Source: Pascua guehoae (lineage: Eukaryota; Basidiomycota; Tremellomycetes; Trichosporonales; Trichosporonaceae). Taken from it: DNA of 64,000 nucleotides. Made by a program: the position numbers and the translations under genes. Where the stretch lies: contig BCJX01000009.1 in the NCBI GenBank assembly GCA_001600415.1, forward strand, positions 931,925 through 995,924. The letters are read 5' to 3'. The notes under the pieces are model-generated. The model searched no databases. It saw nothing but the letters and a program-made list of their open reading frames with translations, and was not told the origin of the DNA. This document shows positions 24,545-36,629 of this stretch, one piece after another (positions within the stretch are counted from its first letter, which is position 1; every line of letters begins with the position of its first letter).

Positions 24545-25973
24545 AAGAGCCCCAACCGTGAACACTAGCTCTAGTCGTCACCGAGAACGACCTTGGGAGA
24601 ACCTTCTTTCCAGGTGCGTGCTTGAAGTCTGTATCTCGGCCGACTTTTGAGAGTCCTCTTCGTCCTTGGCCCTCATCGGGTTCCAATGCCCAGAGTATCC
24701 CGCTTCCAGGTTCCACTCGGCATGCCTTGTATGAAGTTTGCCCGTGTGCACACCGCATAAGGACCTTGAGTCCGCCCCAAAGAGGGCCACAACGGGAAGT
24801 GGTGAGGTTATCCTCAAGCACGCCGCCTCAATAACAAAATGAGTCGGCATCTTTGTTGGCGTTGCGAGTGAGCTCGGTGACTCAATCTCAGCTGCGCATT
24901 GCCTGGCTTGGCGCGTGCGTTCAGCAATAGATGTTAATGAGATTAATCGGAATGAGTAGAACGCTGTAAATACAGCTGAAATTGTACCAAGCCACACCAC
25001 AAGTGAGGGACCAAACCTCGAGCGCCCCGCCTGAAATATGGGTATATCCTAGCTTCCCCTCGTTGCTCAAAGACACCGAGCGACTATACAACCCCATCTT
25101 GAACTCACCTCGCGGGCACATTACACCGCTCCCCCCTAACACGCGACACAGTGCTTCCTGCATTCTAGGTATCACAAGCGAGATCACAAGCGTCCGAGTC
25201 CAAGGTACAGAACAATCGCCGCGTCATATGAACTGAAACATCAGTAATAATATCGTAAGACTGGACCTGATTCCAAACCGAGTTTCAGTCGCAGTAGCAT
25301 GCATGTTTGTTCTGGTGACGTTCCGCTGAAACACAGTTCAGTGGTGCCTGCACCAGAGTTACGATATACCAGACTTCCACGATTGGCGCCGGCGCCGATG
25401 CGCGCCCCGGCGTGAGACTGCAGTAGCGCAATGTCCGTATCGGATAGTCTGCGAAGCATATTCGCCACCAGGGACTTGTGGCGGTCGCGATAAATAATAA
25501 TTAATAGTCGTGTGGATAGGGTTGGCTACGTGCAACTCGAGGTCGCGGCACAAGCAAGAATTGTAGACTCGTTTTGCCGGTATAGTGCAGCTGGAACGGT
25601 CGAGGAAGGCCTCAATATCAATCGGACAAGGCGTTGTTCTTCCGGGACTATGCGCTGTACACTAATCTCATGCCCAATGGCCCTTTCCCGTGTTCAGCCC
25701 AGCCAAACCGCGTACATCACAATTATCAATCCTATTTTGCGACCATAGCACCCATTTTTTTTTGCCTTTCTCCCTCATTCGCTGCGGAATACGTCAGGTT
25801 CGGCCCTGGAAGTGCTGGCACCCGCTATTCTTGGCTACAGACGTACCATTTGTTTATCCCTTTTCTTTTGTGGTCTTGCTTCTTTGCTGGTTTGTGACTG
25901 TAAAGATGTCAACGCTTGTTTGTCTGAGCTTGTCTGAAGTGTTACATGCCGTACTCTTAACAACACCGTTGGC
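24545..25973. other. Intergenic between copies B and C
   Basis: 1.43 kb. The part upstream of copy B (24550-24615) aligns loosely with the matching region of copy C (26715-26775), so the duplication included more than the promoter. No gene seen. Confidence 0.55.
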
Positions 25974-26456
25974 TCAGCCGCAGTGGTAGGGGCCCTTGTG
26001 CACCCGAGCGTTCCCGTTGTTCACCGTAAGAGAGATGCACTTGCCCTTCATGTTGTGAAGGCGGACCGAGCCGGCCCAGGACGTATACTGGCCACCGTCG
26101 TAGATCCAGTGTTTGCCTGATGCGGTGAGGTCGGCGAGCATGTACCTTCGCTTTCCGTTGCCGTTCTTGACGTAGAGGCAGTTTGTACCGCCACTCGCCG
26201 AAGAGTAGAAGAGATGCCAGCTGCCTGGGCCGACCTTGCCCGAGTCGATCTGTGTACCCGGGCACGAAGCCGTGTTGACGTATGTGGACGCTCCGTCACT
26301 GGCTTGGCCGCTGTAGGCCCTCTCAACCGGTGTGCCGTGCATGTCTGCCCTCTCGACGTTGTCTGCCCGTTCGACATTGTCTTCCACGGGCGTGGGAGTG
26401 GCCGCGACGATGGAAAGCGCGGCGAGGAGCGTAGTGAGGATCGAGATGGCGACCAT
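25974..26456 (-). CDS. Small secreted four-cysteine protein (SapA-like), copy C
   Basis: Single exon, 160 residues. Signal peptide MVAISILTTLLAALSIVAATPTP, then a stretch unique to this copy with repeated NVERAD units (EDNVERADNVERADMHG, TPVERAY), then the family domain: YVNTASCPGTQIDSGKVG, SWHLFYSSASGGTNCLYV, GGQYTSWAGSVRLHNMKGKCISL and the end YHCG. All four family cysteines are kept. No membrane segment after the signal peptide. The C-terminal HCG is the form seen in SapA-type proteins. Closest to copy B within the window, which lies in the same orientation 1.7 kb away; they also share upstream sequence, so they arose by tandem duplication (inference). Confidence 0.87.
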   Translation of the reverse strand: MVAISILTTLLAALSIVAATPTPVEDNVERADNVERADMHGTPVERAYSGQASDGASTYVNTASCPGTQIDSGKVGPGSWHLFYSSASGGTNCLYVKNGNGKRRYMLADLTASGKHWIYDGGQYTSWAGSVRLHNMKGKCISLTVNNGNARVHKGPYHCG

Positions 26457-26572
26457 TGTGAAAATAATTATACGAGGAGTGTCTTTGTCTTGTGGTCGAA
26501 GAAGAAAGTAAGGGGTGTTGCGTGAGTGGAATTGTTGAAGAATTCATGACCGTGGATCCCTCACTCGTCCCA

Positions 26573-26695
26573 TTTATATGCACCTCGAATGGGGCTGGAG
26601 CGGATAGTACTGCCCGCCATTTTCCAATGGCATAGATCATGGGGTGAGCTTGGAGAATAAAGTAGGCGGGTTCCTTGTCTCCGTGGAGACTGATG
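26573..26695 (-). promoter_or_regulatory. Shared upstream box plus TATA box, copy C
   Basis: CATCAGTC followed by TCCACGGAGACAAGG (26695-26673), then a proper TATAAA (26578-26573), about 120 nt before the ATG. Confidence 0.72.
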
Positions 26696-28476
26696 AGGAT
26701 AGGTGACATGATCGCAAACATTAGCTGCACGTCTCGTCATTGTGACTGACAATGGGATAACTTTCTTTCGCGGATTGCGTTTGTAAAAGTAAGTGTACAC
26801 AGGAGCGACGATAGCTTTGAGCCTGCACACATTCTCCGGTTGTCTTGTCCGCGAAGCGTCAGCGCTGCCACACAAAGTCCAATTGTGTACAATGTCAGTC
26901 TGCTCCTTAGTGTCAGCAGGAGGAGTGGCAGAGGCACCCGAGCTCGGATCCGCACACGGAGGAAGGAAGTGGGTGGCAAGGGGATGTAGTCCGTCACACT
27001 TACCGTTGGAGTGTCCCCTTGGCCATGTCAAGTTCGGGGGCCGAACACTGTCCGCAACTATCCTTGGGCGCACGTCACTAATGCTCACTGTAAGTCTATG
27101 GCGAGGCTTGAAATCGTCAACCAAGAAGAGGGCTCGAAACGTGCCAGGCTGGCCAGGCTGCTGCCATGGGCGCCAGGCTGCAGGGTGAGGGGATGAAGGC
27201 TGCTGGGTGGCTCAGTCTAGCCGTGCGATGGAGATGGTTTTCGCGCTACGCGCCAAAGTGTCGATGTGACGTGACGATATCATCCTTCCGTCCGCCCCCA
27301 GTCCACTCCTAATTCTTTCGGTTGCGAGTGTTAAGTTCATTCCGAACGTTGTGTGGTCGCTTGAACGGTGAGTTCTTCGGGCAGAGAACAAGGGCGGCAA
27401 ACCAACGCCTCTCCGCCGGTCCTCAGCGAGGCCAGGGGTGAAGGGTGAGACTGTGAACAGAGTCATCCGAGGCACACGTTAGCAGCAGAAGGTGAATAGG
27501 TCACGCCCCGGACTTCATACGGCGGGCACTAGACCCCACGGCTGCCGGACAAGGTGATGAAAAGGCGTCCGTCAAGAGTTGGCCATCAAGTCGAAAGAAA
27601 GTGAGTGATGCTGGAAACAAGCCTACGCGAGGATTATTGCTCAGGTATATTCGAATGCGGGCAGCGGCGAGGTTCGAAAGTCTATGTTTTCGGTTGCAGA
27701 TGACGACGGAATTTCCAAGCCTTTTTTTTGTGCCGGGGGAATGCTATTCTGGTCCCATGCCAAGAGACATCATGTGCCACTTTGCCACACTTAATTTGGG
27801 CCTGGCCCAATGTCGCGTGACCCAGATGCAGCGTCATATGGCCCAGAGGCGGGCCGCAGTTGCCGTCCTGGGTGTCAGCTAGAGTCAACGTGGTTCGCAT
27901 TGCCCTGTCAGAACACTACGATGCTGCCGATTGCGGAGTGTTCCAAGGTCGATTCGACGCTGAAGCATAGATTGAGTTGGCAAATAGCACCGATGTGACC
28001 GGAAAGAGTGCGATTAATTCTCTCTGGCCACGCTTGCATCTACACGATGCCGTTAGTGTCAACAACGCTTTGTAGACGTGTCAACCGTTAGTGTCACCAA
28101 CAACGCGCTGTAGCTGGAGGTGTCAATCGTTCACAAAAAGAGCTTGGACGCACAAGCTCCAGATGGAATGTCGGGGGCAACCTTATTTGAAGCGAAGATA
28201 ACAGAAAGGAAGACAAGGTGGTCACAGAGCGGCTCACCATTTGACAAGTGCACTGATGCATAATTATACAGGCTGGAGAGCCCAGCACGAGAGAAGAATG
28301 TTCGGAGAGTGTTCGGTATTGTTCGAGAATATATGCACAGGGCGGAGACGGCCCAGGGACCAAATTGTAAATTGGGGAAAATGAGAGACTGGAAACGTGA
28401 GGCAAGATGACGAGGTGGGGAGTAATGGGAGCTGGGAGAGCGAGCGCCATGCGTCCGAGTGTTGGTTTATCACTGC
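26696..28476. other. Intergenic between copy C and the multicopper oxidase
   Basis: 1.78 kb without a supported gene. Near 28050-28126 two imperfect tandem units begin CCGTTAGTGTCA and end GTGTCAA. Confidence 0.55.
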
Positions 28477-30708
28477 TCATGCGGCAGCCTCGACCGCGTC
28501 ACGCTCCTCGAGGTCGTCTAGCGAGTGGCGCGCACGCGCCTGGGGCGGCATGATGGCGCGACGTCCGGGGGCAATCTCGCCGGGGTCCTTGCCGTTGCAG
28601 AGCGCGAGCCACTTTGCAGGCTTGTCAAAGTTGCGGATCTTGTCGGGGCGTACAATGACCGCACCGAGCTTGCCCTGTGCGAGATGCCAGCCAATGTGAC
28701 AGTGGATGGCCCACACGCCCGGGGTGTCGGTGATGAGGCGGATGATGACCCAGCTGCGGGGGCCAATCGTGAGCGTGTCGCGACGGAGCGGGTTGACAAG
28801 GTTGAGGTTCTGTGAGGGAATGTCACCGGTCGAGATCTGGCCTTCGCCGCGGGCAATAATGTGGAATGGACGGCCGTGGAGATGGAACGGGTGCGACAGA
28901 ATGTCCTGCTGGTTGATGATGATGTCTGCGGCGCCCAGCTGGTCGAGAGTAATCGCCGCAACGTGGGACGGATCCAGCGTGAGACCGTTCTCAATTTGCC
29001 TGAGCAGCGGGTTGTTGATGTAGTTTGTGAACCCGACACCGTTGTACGTAAAGCCGAGGTAGTTGTCACCCTGGGCGTTGACGAACGCACCAAAGTTGGA
29101 CGAAAAAGTGTACTGTCCAAACGTTGTCTTCGGGAGTGGCTCATTGTGGCGCGGGATCAGCTGGTGGTAGTGGTCGAGGTCATGGCACTCCTCGGTCATG
29201 GGATCCAGCAGATCGGCCCACGGCAGGTCGTCCGGCGTATCCTTGCCAAACCACGTCAGGCCGAGGAAGGATGTCGACTGTAGAATGGCCTTTTGGACAA
29301 TCTTCACTGGGGGGTTCATACACGCTGTTGCGGCTGACGCCCGCATCCAGAACGAATCGCCAAGGTTGCCCTGGTTCATTGTGACGACAAACGAGTAGCG
29401 CTGGCCGGGGCCGATAATGAGCTCGTGCATTTGGACGGGCTTAATGGGCTCATCATCGGCCTCGATGACGGTGAGGACGTGCTTGTCGATGGAGAAACGG
29501 ATCAGAGCATGAGACCCATGATTGATAGCACGGAAGCGGACCTTTTGCCCCCACACTGCCTTGATACGTGGAGGCTTCGTGTGCGTGCACTTGACGCCCT
29601 TTTGCGCTGCCGAGCAGTTTGTCTGGCCCACGCCGTTGATGAGGATCGAGTCTGGGCCAGGCGGAATCGGCGCGCCACGGTACCCGTTGTACGTCTCGTT
29701 GTGGAGGGCGTCGACAATGACCATCGATTGGTCACGCATGTGGTCGCCGAGGTAGAGGATCCGCTCCTCGTCAAAGTCGACGAACCGCTTGAGGGGGTCG
29801 TTGCGTGAGTGAACAATGAAGGCGCCAAAGATACCGTCGGCCATCGTGTTGGCAAAGTGCGAGTGGTACCAGTACGTGCCAAAGTTGGAGTCGAGCTTGA
29901 ACTTGTACGTGTACGAGCCGCCGGGCGAGATCGGGCACTGAGTGACGCCCGGGATACCATCCTCGTAAACAGTGTTGTTTTGATGGATGCCGTGCCAGTG
30001 GATACTCGTCGGAATCTGGAGGCGGTTGTTGACTGTAATCTCCACCGTGTCGCCCTGGTTGGCCTCGATCACGGGCCCAGGGTATTGGTTGTTGATAACC
30101 ATCATGCTCCGCTGGAAGCCGTCCGGCGCGCCAGACGCATAGTCAATGTTGAGCGTAAACTTGCGCGTCTGCGAGAAGAGCGAAACATAGCTGTCGGCCG
30201 TGAATGCCGACGCAGGGGCCGAGTAGGTTTTGGCAGGGAGAGGGGGCTGTGGGTACGAGAAGAGGGCCGGGTCGCCAGGTCCAGGGGGAGGGCCACCGGG
30301 AGCTGGACCTCCACCGCCGCCAGAGGGGCTTGCGGACGGAGAAGGGGTGGGAGATACGGTGGGGGAAGGTGAAGCGCCCGAGACGCTTGGCGACCCAGTC
30401 CCAGAAGCGGTCGGCGAAGCCGTCGTCAACGGGACAGGCTCGTCGGTAACAAATCCCGAGTTTGAAAAGCCGCTGGGCACGGCTGACGGGATCGGGATGG
30501 TGGTCGTCGCGGCGTTTGGCGTGTCACAGTCACCAAGAATCTTGAGGCCTAAGATACAGATACCAAAAAGACGCTTCTTTGGGGCCGGCACCGGGGTGGG
30601 GGCAACGGCGGGAGCGTTTTCCTCAGCAGCGATGGCGGTGGCCTGCACAAGTGCTGCGAGGAGGGAAAGGGCGTGGAGCCCGAGAGCGAGGCGCATGATG
30701 GTGTTCAC
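28477..30708 (-). CDS. Secreted laccase-like multicopper oxidase
   Basis: Single exon, 743 residues. Signal peptide at the N-terminus (MRLALGLHALSLLAALVQATA, after an optional upstream MNTI), then about 120 residues of Pro/Ser/Thr/Gly-rich linker ending in GGGGGPAPGGPPPGPG. Three cupredoxin domains follow with all four copper signatures: HWHGIHQ, WYHSHF, HPFHLHG and HCHIGWHLAQGKL. The Cys-His couple for the type 1 copper is intact. Ten residues after that Cys, where laccases usually have Leu, Phe or Met, the sequence has Lys. Enzymes of this group oxidise phenols or metals with reduction of O2 to water; substrate cannot be predicted. The long linker before domain 1 is unusual. It lies between copies C and D of the secreted four-cysteine family. 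Confidence 0.92.
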   Translation of the reverse strand: MNTIMRLALGLHALSLLAALVQATAIAAEENAPAVAPTPVPAPKKRLFGICILGLKILGDCDTPNAATTTIPIPSAVPSGFSNSGFVTDEPVPLTTASPTASGTGSPSVSGASPSPTVSPTPSPSASPSGGGGGPAPGGPPPGPGDPALFSYPQPPLPAKTYSAPASAFTADSYVSLFSQTRKFTLNIDYASGAPDGFQRSMMVINNQYPGPVIEANQGDTVEITVNNRLQIPTSIHWHGIHQNNTVYEDGIPGVTQCPISPGGSYTYKFKLDSNFGTYWYHSHFANTMADGIFGAFIVHSRNDPLKRFVDFDEERILYLGDHMRDQSMVIVDALHNETYNGYRGAPIPPGPDSILINGVGQTNCSAAQKGVKCTHTKPPRIKAVWGQKVRFRAINHGSHALIRFSIDKHVLTVIEADDEPIKPVQMHELIIGPGQRYSFVVTMNQGNLGDSFWMRASAATACMNPPVKIVQKAILQSTSFLGLTWFGKDTPDDLPWADLLDPMTEECHDLDHYHQLIPRHNEPLPKTTFGQYTFSSNFGAFVNAQGDNYLGFTYNGVGFTNYINNPLLRQIENGLTLDPSHVAAITLDQLGAADIIINQQDILSHPFHLHGRPFHIIARGEGQISTGDIPSQNLNLVNPLRRDTLTIGPRSWVIIRLITDTPGVWAIHCHIGWHLAQGKLGAVIVRPDKIRNFDKPAKWLALCNGKDPGEIAPGRRAIMPPQARARHSLDDLEERDAVEAAA

Positions 30709-33700
30709 GGCCTGGTGCTAACGGGTTAGCCGACAGCTGGAGAGGAGGGAAGATGCAAGATGAGGAGACGAAGAATGGGCTGGGATGAGTTCTTTAAATA
30801 AACCGAGTATGAGAAGATGGAAGAGAAGGAAGGTGGTGCGAGCACGGCGCGGGTGTGAGCGCAACCGACGATCAAACACTGCGAGACACCAGAGTGGCTT
30901 ATCTCCCCACACTGCACTACACACTCCACTGTCGTTGTCATTCTGCATTCCCGGATCAAACAAGCGGGGGCGGACGGGCATGACGGACAGGCATGCGGAC
31001 AGACAGACGGACAGACGGAAATGGATCCTAACATGGGTGCGAGAGAAAGTTGCGTGTCGCGTGGTGGTGTGGGTGTGGGGTGTCTGCGTCTGTGTGCCAC
31101 ACTGTTCTTGACCGCCCCAGCCCCGCCAGCCATGGCAACGTGCGGTTTACAGTAGATCAGGGACGTCCAGGGGGAAATGTTGTCCGTGTCTAGGACCCTT
31201 AAACCCGGGAATTCCCTGGTCGGCACAGCAGGTTCCGAGACAACTTGCCACTGCCAGGTAGCAAGTAGGTTCCTCGGGTCAAGCTGGCCAAGCTTTTATC
31301 AACAAGAACGTGCACAGCAGTCGACACGACGACCTCGACGCCAGCGGGCACTGGGCGTCGCCAAGGCGGGTGCGACGAATGTGATCGTGCACAGATCGCG
31401 ATGGCGGGCAAGGCGTTGCCCACGAGCACCAAACACCGCCACAGCCCACGCCACCATAGCAACATGGGCGCACCCGTCTGCTCGTGCCCAAACACAGACC
31501 AGGTGGGATGGACGTGGTTTGACTCACAAAGAGAGGCGAGGAGGCGTTTGCTGATCCGAATTGGCAGCCGTCGTCGACAGATGATCCTAACGACCAGCAA
31601 GGCCAGGAACGGGCTCAAGCTCGAGCCAGATGAAGATGCCGAGATAGAAACAAAGTCGGTGCAGAAGGTGGCGTCCAGTTGTGGTCCTAATCGTTTGCTG
31701 GTCGATTCGACGTTGTATTCGTCAACGTCCTGGCCGTTCGAACTCTGTTGGTGGAAACCACAGCAGTGGAACGAGTCAAGATGAGGAACCGACAGGAGAA
31801 GGTTCGGGGAGGGAAGGTGCTTCCTGCTGCATTAATGTACTCCATTCATAGACTCTTGTGGGGATGACTGCAATCCGGTGGCCATGTTGGTAGCCAGGGG
31901 GTGCCTGGGACACGTACCTATGCTGTGAGATCCATAACAATGGAAGGAGGAAGGGCGAACGGGCTGCCAGCCGGCAAAAGGAGAGGGGATGCCGATTGTC
32001 TCGCCCCGAGATGAGGAAGAGAGGGAAGAGGGAGCAAGGGGGGTCGAGCGAAGAGGCGAGGCAAGAAAGGAGCAAGGACCGAGGAAGGAGCAAAGGAAGA
32101 CTGGGCAAGGGAAAGACGAGGTTGAGAAGAGCGGTGCGCAAAGGGAGACTGTCTCACAGCCGCCAATCAATCACTCCCCATGACAAAGTGTGGCGTGTTG
32201 TCGTAAACGAGCAATGTCCAAGCGGGACAGTGCAACAGCGCCAGAACAAGATGTGAGGTGCGTGGGTGGTGCGGCTGTGCGACCGAACCGTGCGAGATTA
32301 TGCGGGGACGTAACAAGGAGACTAGCGTAAAAGAGCGACGGTTACTGGCGAGGACGGCGAGGTGTTGTGACCAACAGTGGACATGAGAGGGAAGGAGAGC
32401 ATGAGCTATTCCTAGCGACCCGGGGAGGCTGGGAGGCTCGAGCGCACGACCGAGGCGACGGCGAGGAGGCGGCGAAGAGGCTGAGGCACCAGGCGCGAGG
32501 TGTGAGGCGTGAGGCGTTTGGGTGCGAGACTGGAACGAGGCAAAGAGAAGCGAAAAAATCGACGACGAGAGGAGGGAGCGGGGTGACGGCAAGACGATGA
32601 TTCGGGATGGGGAACAGAGTGGCAAGTAGCCATGGCCAGTGGTGCAAAGGACCAACGCCCAACGCCCCCATTAGGTGCTGCGCCGGATATCCGAGCGCGC
32701 CTGCGAGCGAGGTTGATCCTTGGTGCCCTTGACGCCGCGTCCTTGGCACCATTCCGCGGCAAGCCCGGGTGCCCGGGTGCCCGCTGCCCGCCTGCGGCAG
32801 TGACATGGCGCTCCTGCGGGATGTAGAGTGGAGCAACGGGCAGTCGTTCGGATAAGGAGGGAGGGATCAGGACATCAGGAGCTGATCAGGAGGTCAATCG
32901 AGCCAGCAACGCCAGGTGCGCTGGTTGTGGGGGGAGACTTTCACCCGACCAGTCGTCACACTGGCGCGACCGACAAGCCAGGAACCGGACGCACGACTCT
33001 CACGCGACCCGCACTCCACAGTCGGTTGGGGGACATGATCCCTTATGCTCGACGCGTCTGTTCGGACGTTCGGCTCGTGCCTCGTCCAAAGGTGAGGGTT
33101 CAGGTTGGACCCAGAGAGGCGGAGGCTGTCACGGTATCACGGTATCCAGCTGTACCTCGTGGAAGGGGTGAGGAGCTGAGAAATGAGTGGGTGGGCGCGG
33201 GCACCAGGCCAAAGGCGCAGCATTGGGGCATTGGGGTGACAGGCAAGAGGATGAAATGAGCGACAGAGAGCGGATGCACCAACTTTTCGAGGGTCATGCC
33301 TAGCTACCGAATAGAGGGAAGGAAGGTGGAACGGGTGAGAGGTTGGAATGTGCAAGTGAGGAGCGAGGGAGGAGGAGCGACGTTGGGATGCGCGAGGAGC
33401 GAGGAAGGAGGAGTGAGGAGCCAAGAGCCAGAGTGACACGAGCCAGATCGCCACGGGGATCAATCAGGTTCAGGTATGCGAGTAGTGAGCAAAGGAACGC
33501 GACGCGCGCGGGGGAGCACGACGCGTTCAAGGTAAACCTACAGTAGAGGCACGGGCCACTCACCTGGGACTGGATGGAATGACGCCACTTTGAATGGAGA
33601 TTTTGCCGTGCGCCATTCCGGTGCCCCCTTTTGCCCCTGGGTGGCCCTAGCGCCTACTCGCGGATCAGAGCCCTCCCTACATTCCCTGCGTACCCTGCAC

Positions 33701-34731
33701 GGGACGACGGGAACGTTTGTGCATGTCAGTCCTATGCATTCAACCATTTGCTGCCATGCTGTCTGTAACGTCCGGGCGCCTGTACTGTACCTGCACGTAT
33801 GCAGATCTATGGATATGTGGTTCGGGCCTCTGGTCTGCCGCCGATCAATCAGCGCTAGGTCTGATTCAGAATCGACCGGCCCGCGACAGCCGAGGCACGA
33901 CCCTTCTACCCTCCTTGCAGTCCCACCTGTTTCCTGTTGGACTGTTGATGATAGCGGTTGAACCAAGACGTGTCCTCGTGAGCATTGTTGATCCACTAGT
34001 CTTCCCACTTCATTTTGCACCCTTCCATTCTGCGTACGTTATCGGCGGGCTGCGCACTCTTCCTGGACGGCTGTTACATACATCAAGGGCACTCGGGTAC
34101 ATTTGTTTACAGCATTCTCAACTGCCGTGGCATGTTCTGCCGGTCAGCAGCGTGCGGTACGCTGCACGTTGCATGCAGCTAACAACATCTGGCCAACTGA
34201 CTGGAACCTATTCCACACACAGATGCACATGCTCCAGCCGCTTTGTCCCTTCGGCAGCGGTCGGCAGTGGCCGCAGCTCCCACAAGCCTTTCAGATGTGA
34301 GAACAGAACTGATAAAGCGACAGGTACCCCATTACCACATCGTCGAGCTACCATGCTCCCAAGGCCACTCTTTCAACACACACTCGGCCTGAAGGAACTA
34401 ACTCAACGTTACAGCTCCGCCCATTCTCCGGTCCCGACCACAGAAATATACTCATTTGGACCCAACCCGACCTCGGAAGCATGAACAGCCAAACTACATC
34501 TTGCCTAACTACACTACTGACAGACCAATACGAAAATCGTTCTCAAGCCGTACCTTGGGCATCACATGTTCGCACGCAATGTGACGGCTGAACGGGGGCA
34601 GGAGTTGCAGCAGCTATTCCCTCTGCCACCCCTCGAAACATTCCCACCATAGCTCACAAACACGTTCACTACGCCTTCCACCTGCACGACCGTGTCAACA
34701 AACTCCCCCACCGATAAACAATTGCCTATAC
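30709..34731. other. 4.0-kb gene-poor, purine-skewed region
   Basis: No gene supported. The + strand is purine-rich over long stretches (32000-32130, 32440-32600, 33340-33430), with GAGGAG/GGAAGGAG motifs and GAGGC repeats. An AT-rich stretch, TTCTTTAAATAAACC at about 30790, could be the oxidase promoter's TATA region. The 255-residue frame at 33717-34484 has no recognisable feature and is not called. Confidence 0.6.
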
Positions 34732-36629
34732 TCACTTGAGGTGGGACTCGTAGAATTTGAGAACCTGCTGCGGGCAGCGCTTGTAGACGACATCGGACGT
34801 CTGGGCAATTCGCTCCCCACCGACCCTGTGGCGTCAGTATTGCGAGTCGACCCCATTGCCATGTCGCTCCTCTGCAGCCCTGTGCTTCCTCGACGCTAGT
34901 TGGACATGAACGACACTAGTAAAAACGACGCCGAAGTCCACGGGCGTCTCATGCCTCTTCACTTCAGGCAGTGCGCCTGGTTCTCCCAACGTTCACACCA
35001 CTTAAACGCTCCGAGCAGACACTCAAAGCCAGCACTCACATGGTCATGTACACGATCAGCTTGTTATCACTTGACCGCTCGATCGTGTCGATACTTTTGA
35101 CGAGTGGCTCCCAGTTCTGGACGTCCTCGAACTTGTCGACGTCGTCCACGTGCGACTGTTCAAAGTCGACAACCAGATCATCGCCAGACTGCGACGCGCC
35201 CGCAGCCGTTCGGGGGTGGCGTGTCGCCTTGGGCTTCTTGGGCTTGGCTGGGCTCGAAACAGACGACTCGCGGCCGCGCTTGCAGATGGTGCCCGTCACG
35301 GGAACCGGGTTCTTGGCGACCTTTGCCCAGTACTGCTTGACGATCTCCTCGGCATGCTCACTGGGGGGAGATGTTTGGGTTGCAAGCGTGGAAGAGTGGT
35401 AGACCGGTCGACGACGTGAGGATCGGTAGAGGTGAGGAAAAGAGGAATTGGTGAGGCATGATGGATTAAGCAACAGCATCCCAGTGACGCAGAGCGAAAG
35501 ACGGCGGAACGGTTGAAGACACCAGTCCGAAGAGACCAAGACAAAGGAGGTGGCACGAAAGAAAACAGTGACGGCGATGACGACAAACAGAGAGGTCGGG
35601 TTGAACGGAAGACAGTGACAAATGGAGAGCCAAGGAGGAGGGCACAAACAAGGGCCGCGGAGGACAGTGGAGAGAGGAACGAAGTCGAAGGCCGGAAGCC
35701 CGAGACAAGGACGAGAGAGGACCAGCGGTAAGACCCCGAACAAGGAGAACATGTACCGGTACATGGTAGGAGGGGCACCATTCAGAGTCAAATTGACCAG
35801 GCAGACAAGCGAGGTGAACAGCAAAATCGCGGTCAGCACTCATCGCAACGAGAGCAGCAATGCGGCGGCATCCAACTCACACGTTCTCTGCAGGCTCCCA
35901 GGTGTTGTGCTCGGGCCCGTATCCCTTCCATGCGACGAGGTCTGCGGTGAGCAAAAATGGCCAAAGTGTTCCAGCCGTGGTCCCGCTGGGGCAATGATCC
36001 ACAGAGCACATTCGTGACTCAGATATGGCCAGCCTCCACCGACCTCCACTTCCTCGGTCGATCCTCACATTTGTACTTTCCCTTCTTCTGCATATTGTCA
36101 GCGCGAGTCTCAGCCAACACGTTGCAGCTGGAGGGAAATGGATGGAACAACGCTGTGAATGGACGAAAGGTCCTTCTTAACGGCAGTAGGTGCGACGTCC
36201 AAGAAGTGATGGGAGGGAGAGGACGACAAATTGAGCAGTCCGCATGTGGATATCGGCCGCGCCGCCAGCCTTCGCAGACCTCTCTTCATTGACAACTCGG
36301 CTCTCACACAGCTACTTCGTTATCCCGGCATCTGTCCTTATCGTCTACNTCTTTGCCCGCTCCTCGGCCCTCCCCACCNCATCNCAGTCCATTCCCAGCA
36401 ACCAACCCCCCCCCCCCCNCCNCCCATCAACTGAGCCCCAGCCAAAACTCACCTCTAGCCGGTGGTCACAAATCGCCTCCACCTCATACTCGTCCTCGTC
36501 AATCTCATCATCGTCATCGTCCCCTGCCTCCTCGCCATTCTCGTGCACCTCAACGACGTCATCCTCGATCGCAATCGGCTCGTCCTGGGAGCGCGAGCGC
36601 CCGTTCGACCTCGACGCTGCGCGCGACAT
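34732..36629 (-). CDS. HP1/Swi6-type heterochromatin protein (chromo and chromoshadow domains)
   Basis: Five exons: 36453-36629, 36069-36087, 35881-35941, 35040-35360, 34732-34825; 223 residues. Binds methylated H3K9 and dimerises to compact heterochromatin (family knowledge). An acidic N-terminus leads into the chromodomain, EYEVEAICDHRLE, then KKGKYKYLVAWKGYGPEHN, then TWEPAENV, with aromatic-cage residues Tyr48, Trp70 and Tyr73. The middle KKGKYK comes from a 19-nt exon flanked by clean splice sites. A basic hinge (KRGRESS, AKPKKPKATRH) precedes the chromoshadow domain (VQNWEPLVKSIDTIER, LIVYMTMVGGERIAQ, KRCPQQVLKFYESHLK). Intron 1 contains a C tract with several undetermined bases (36349, 36379, 36384, 36419, 36422). 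All phases fit. Short for Swi6 but normal for HP1. Confidence 0.9.
36406..36425 (+). repeat. C tract with undetermined bases in HP1 intron 1
   Basis: At least 13 C followed by N at 36419 and 36422. Read as G in the HP1 transcript. The Ns suggest sequencing failed to resolve the tract. Confidence 0.8.

Noticed and set aside
33717..34484. 255-codon open frame on the + strand
   Set aside because: No domain, signal or splice context; composition follows the surrounding non-coding DNA.
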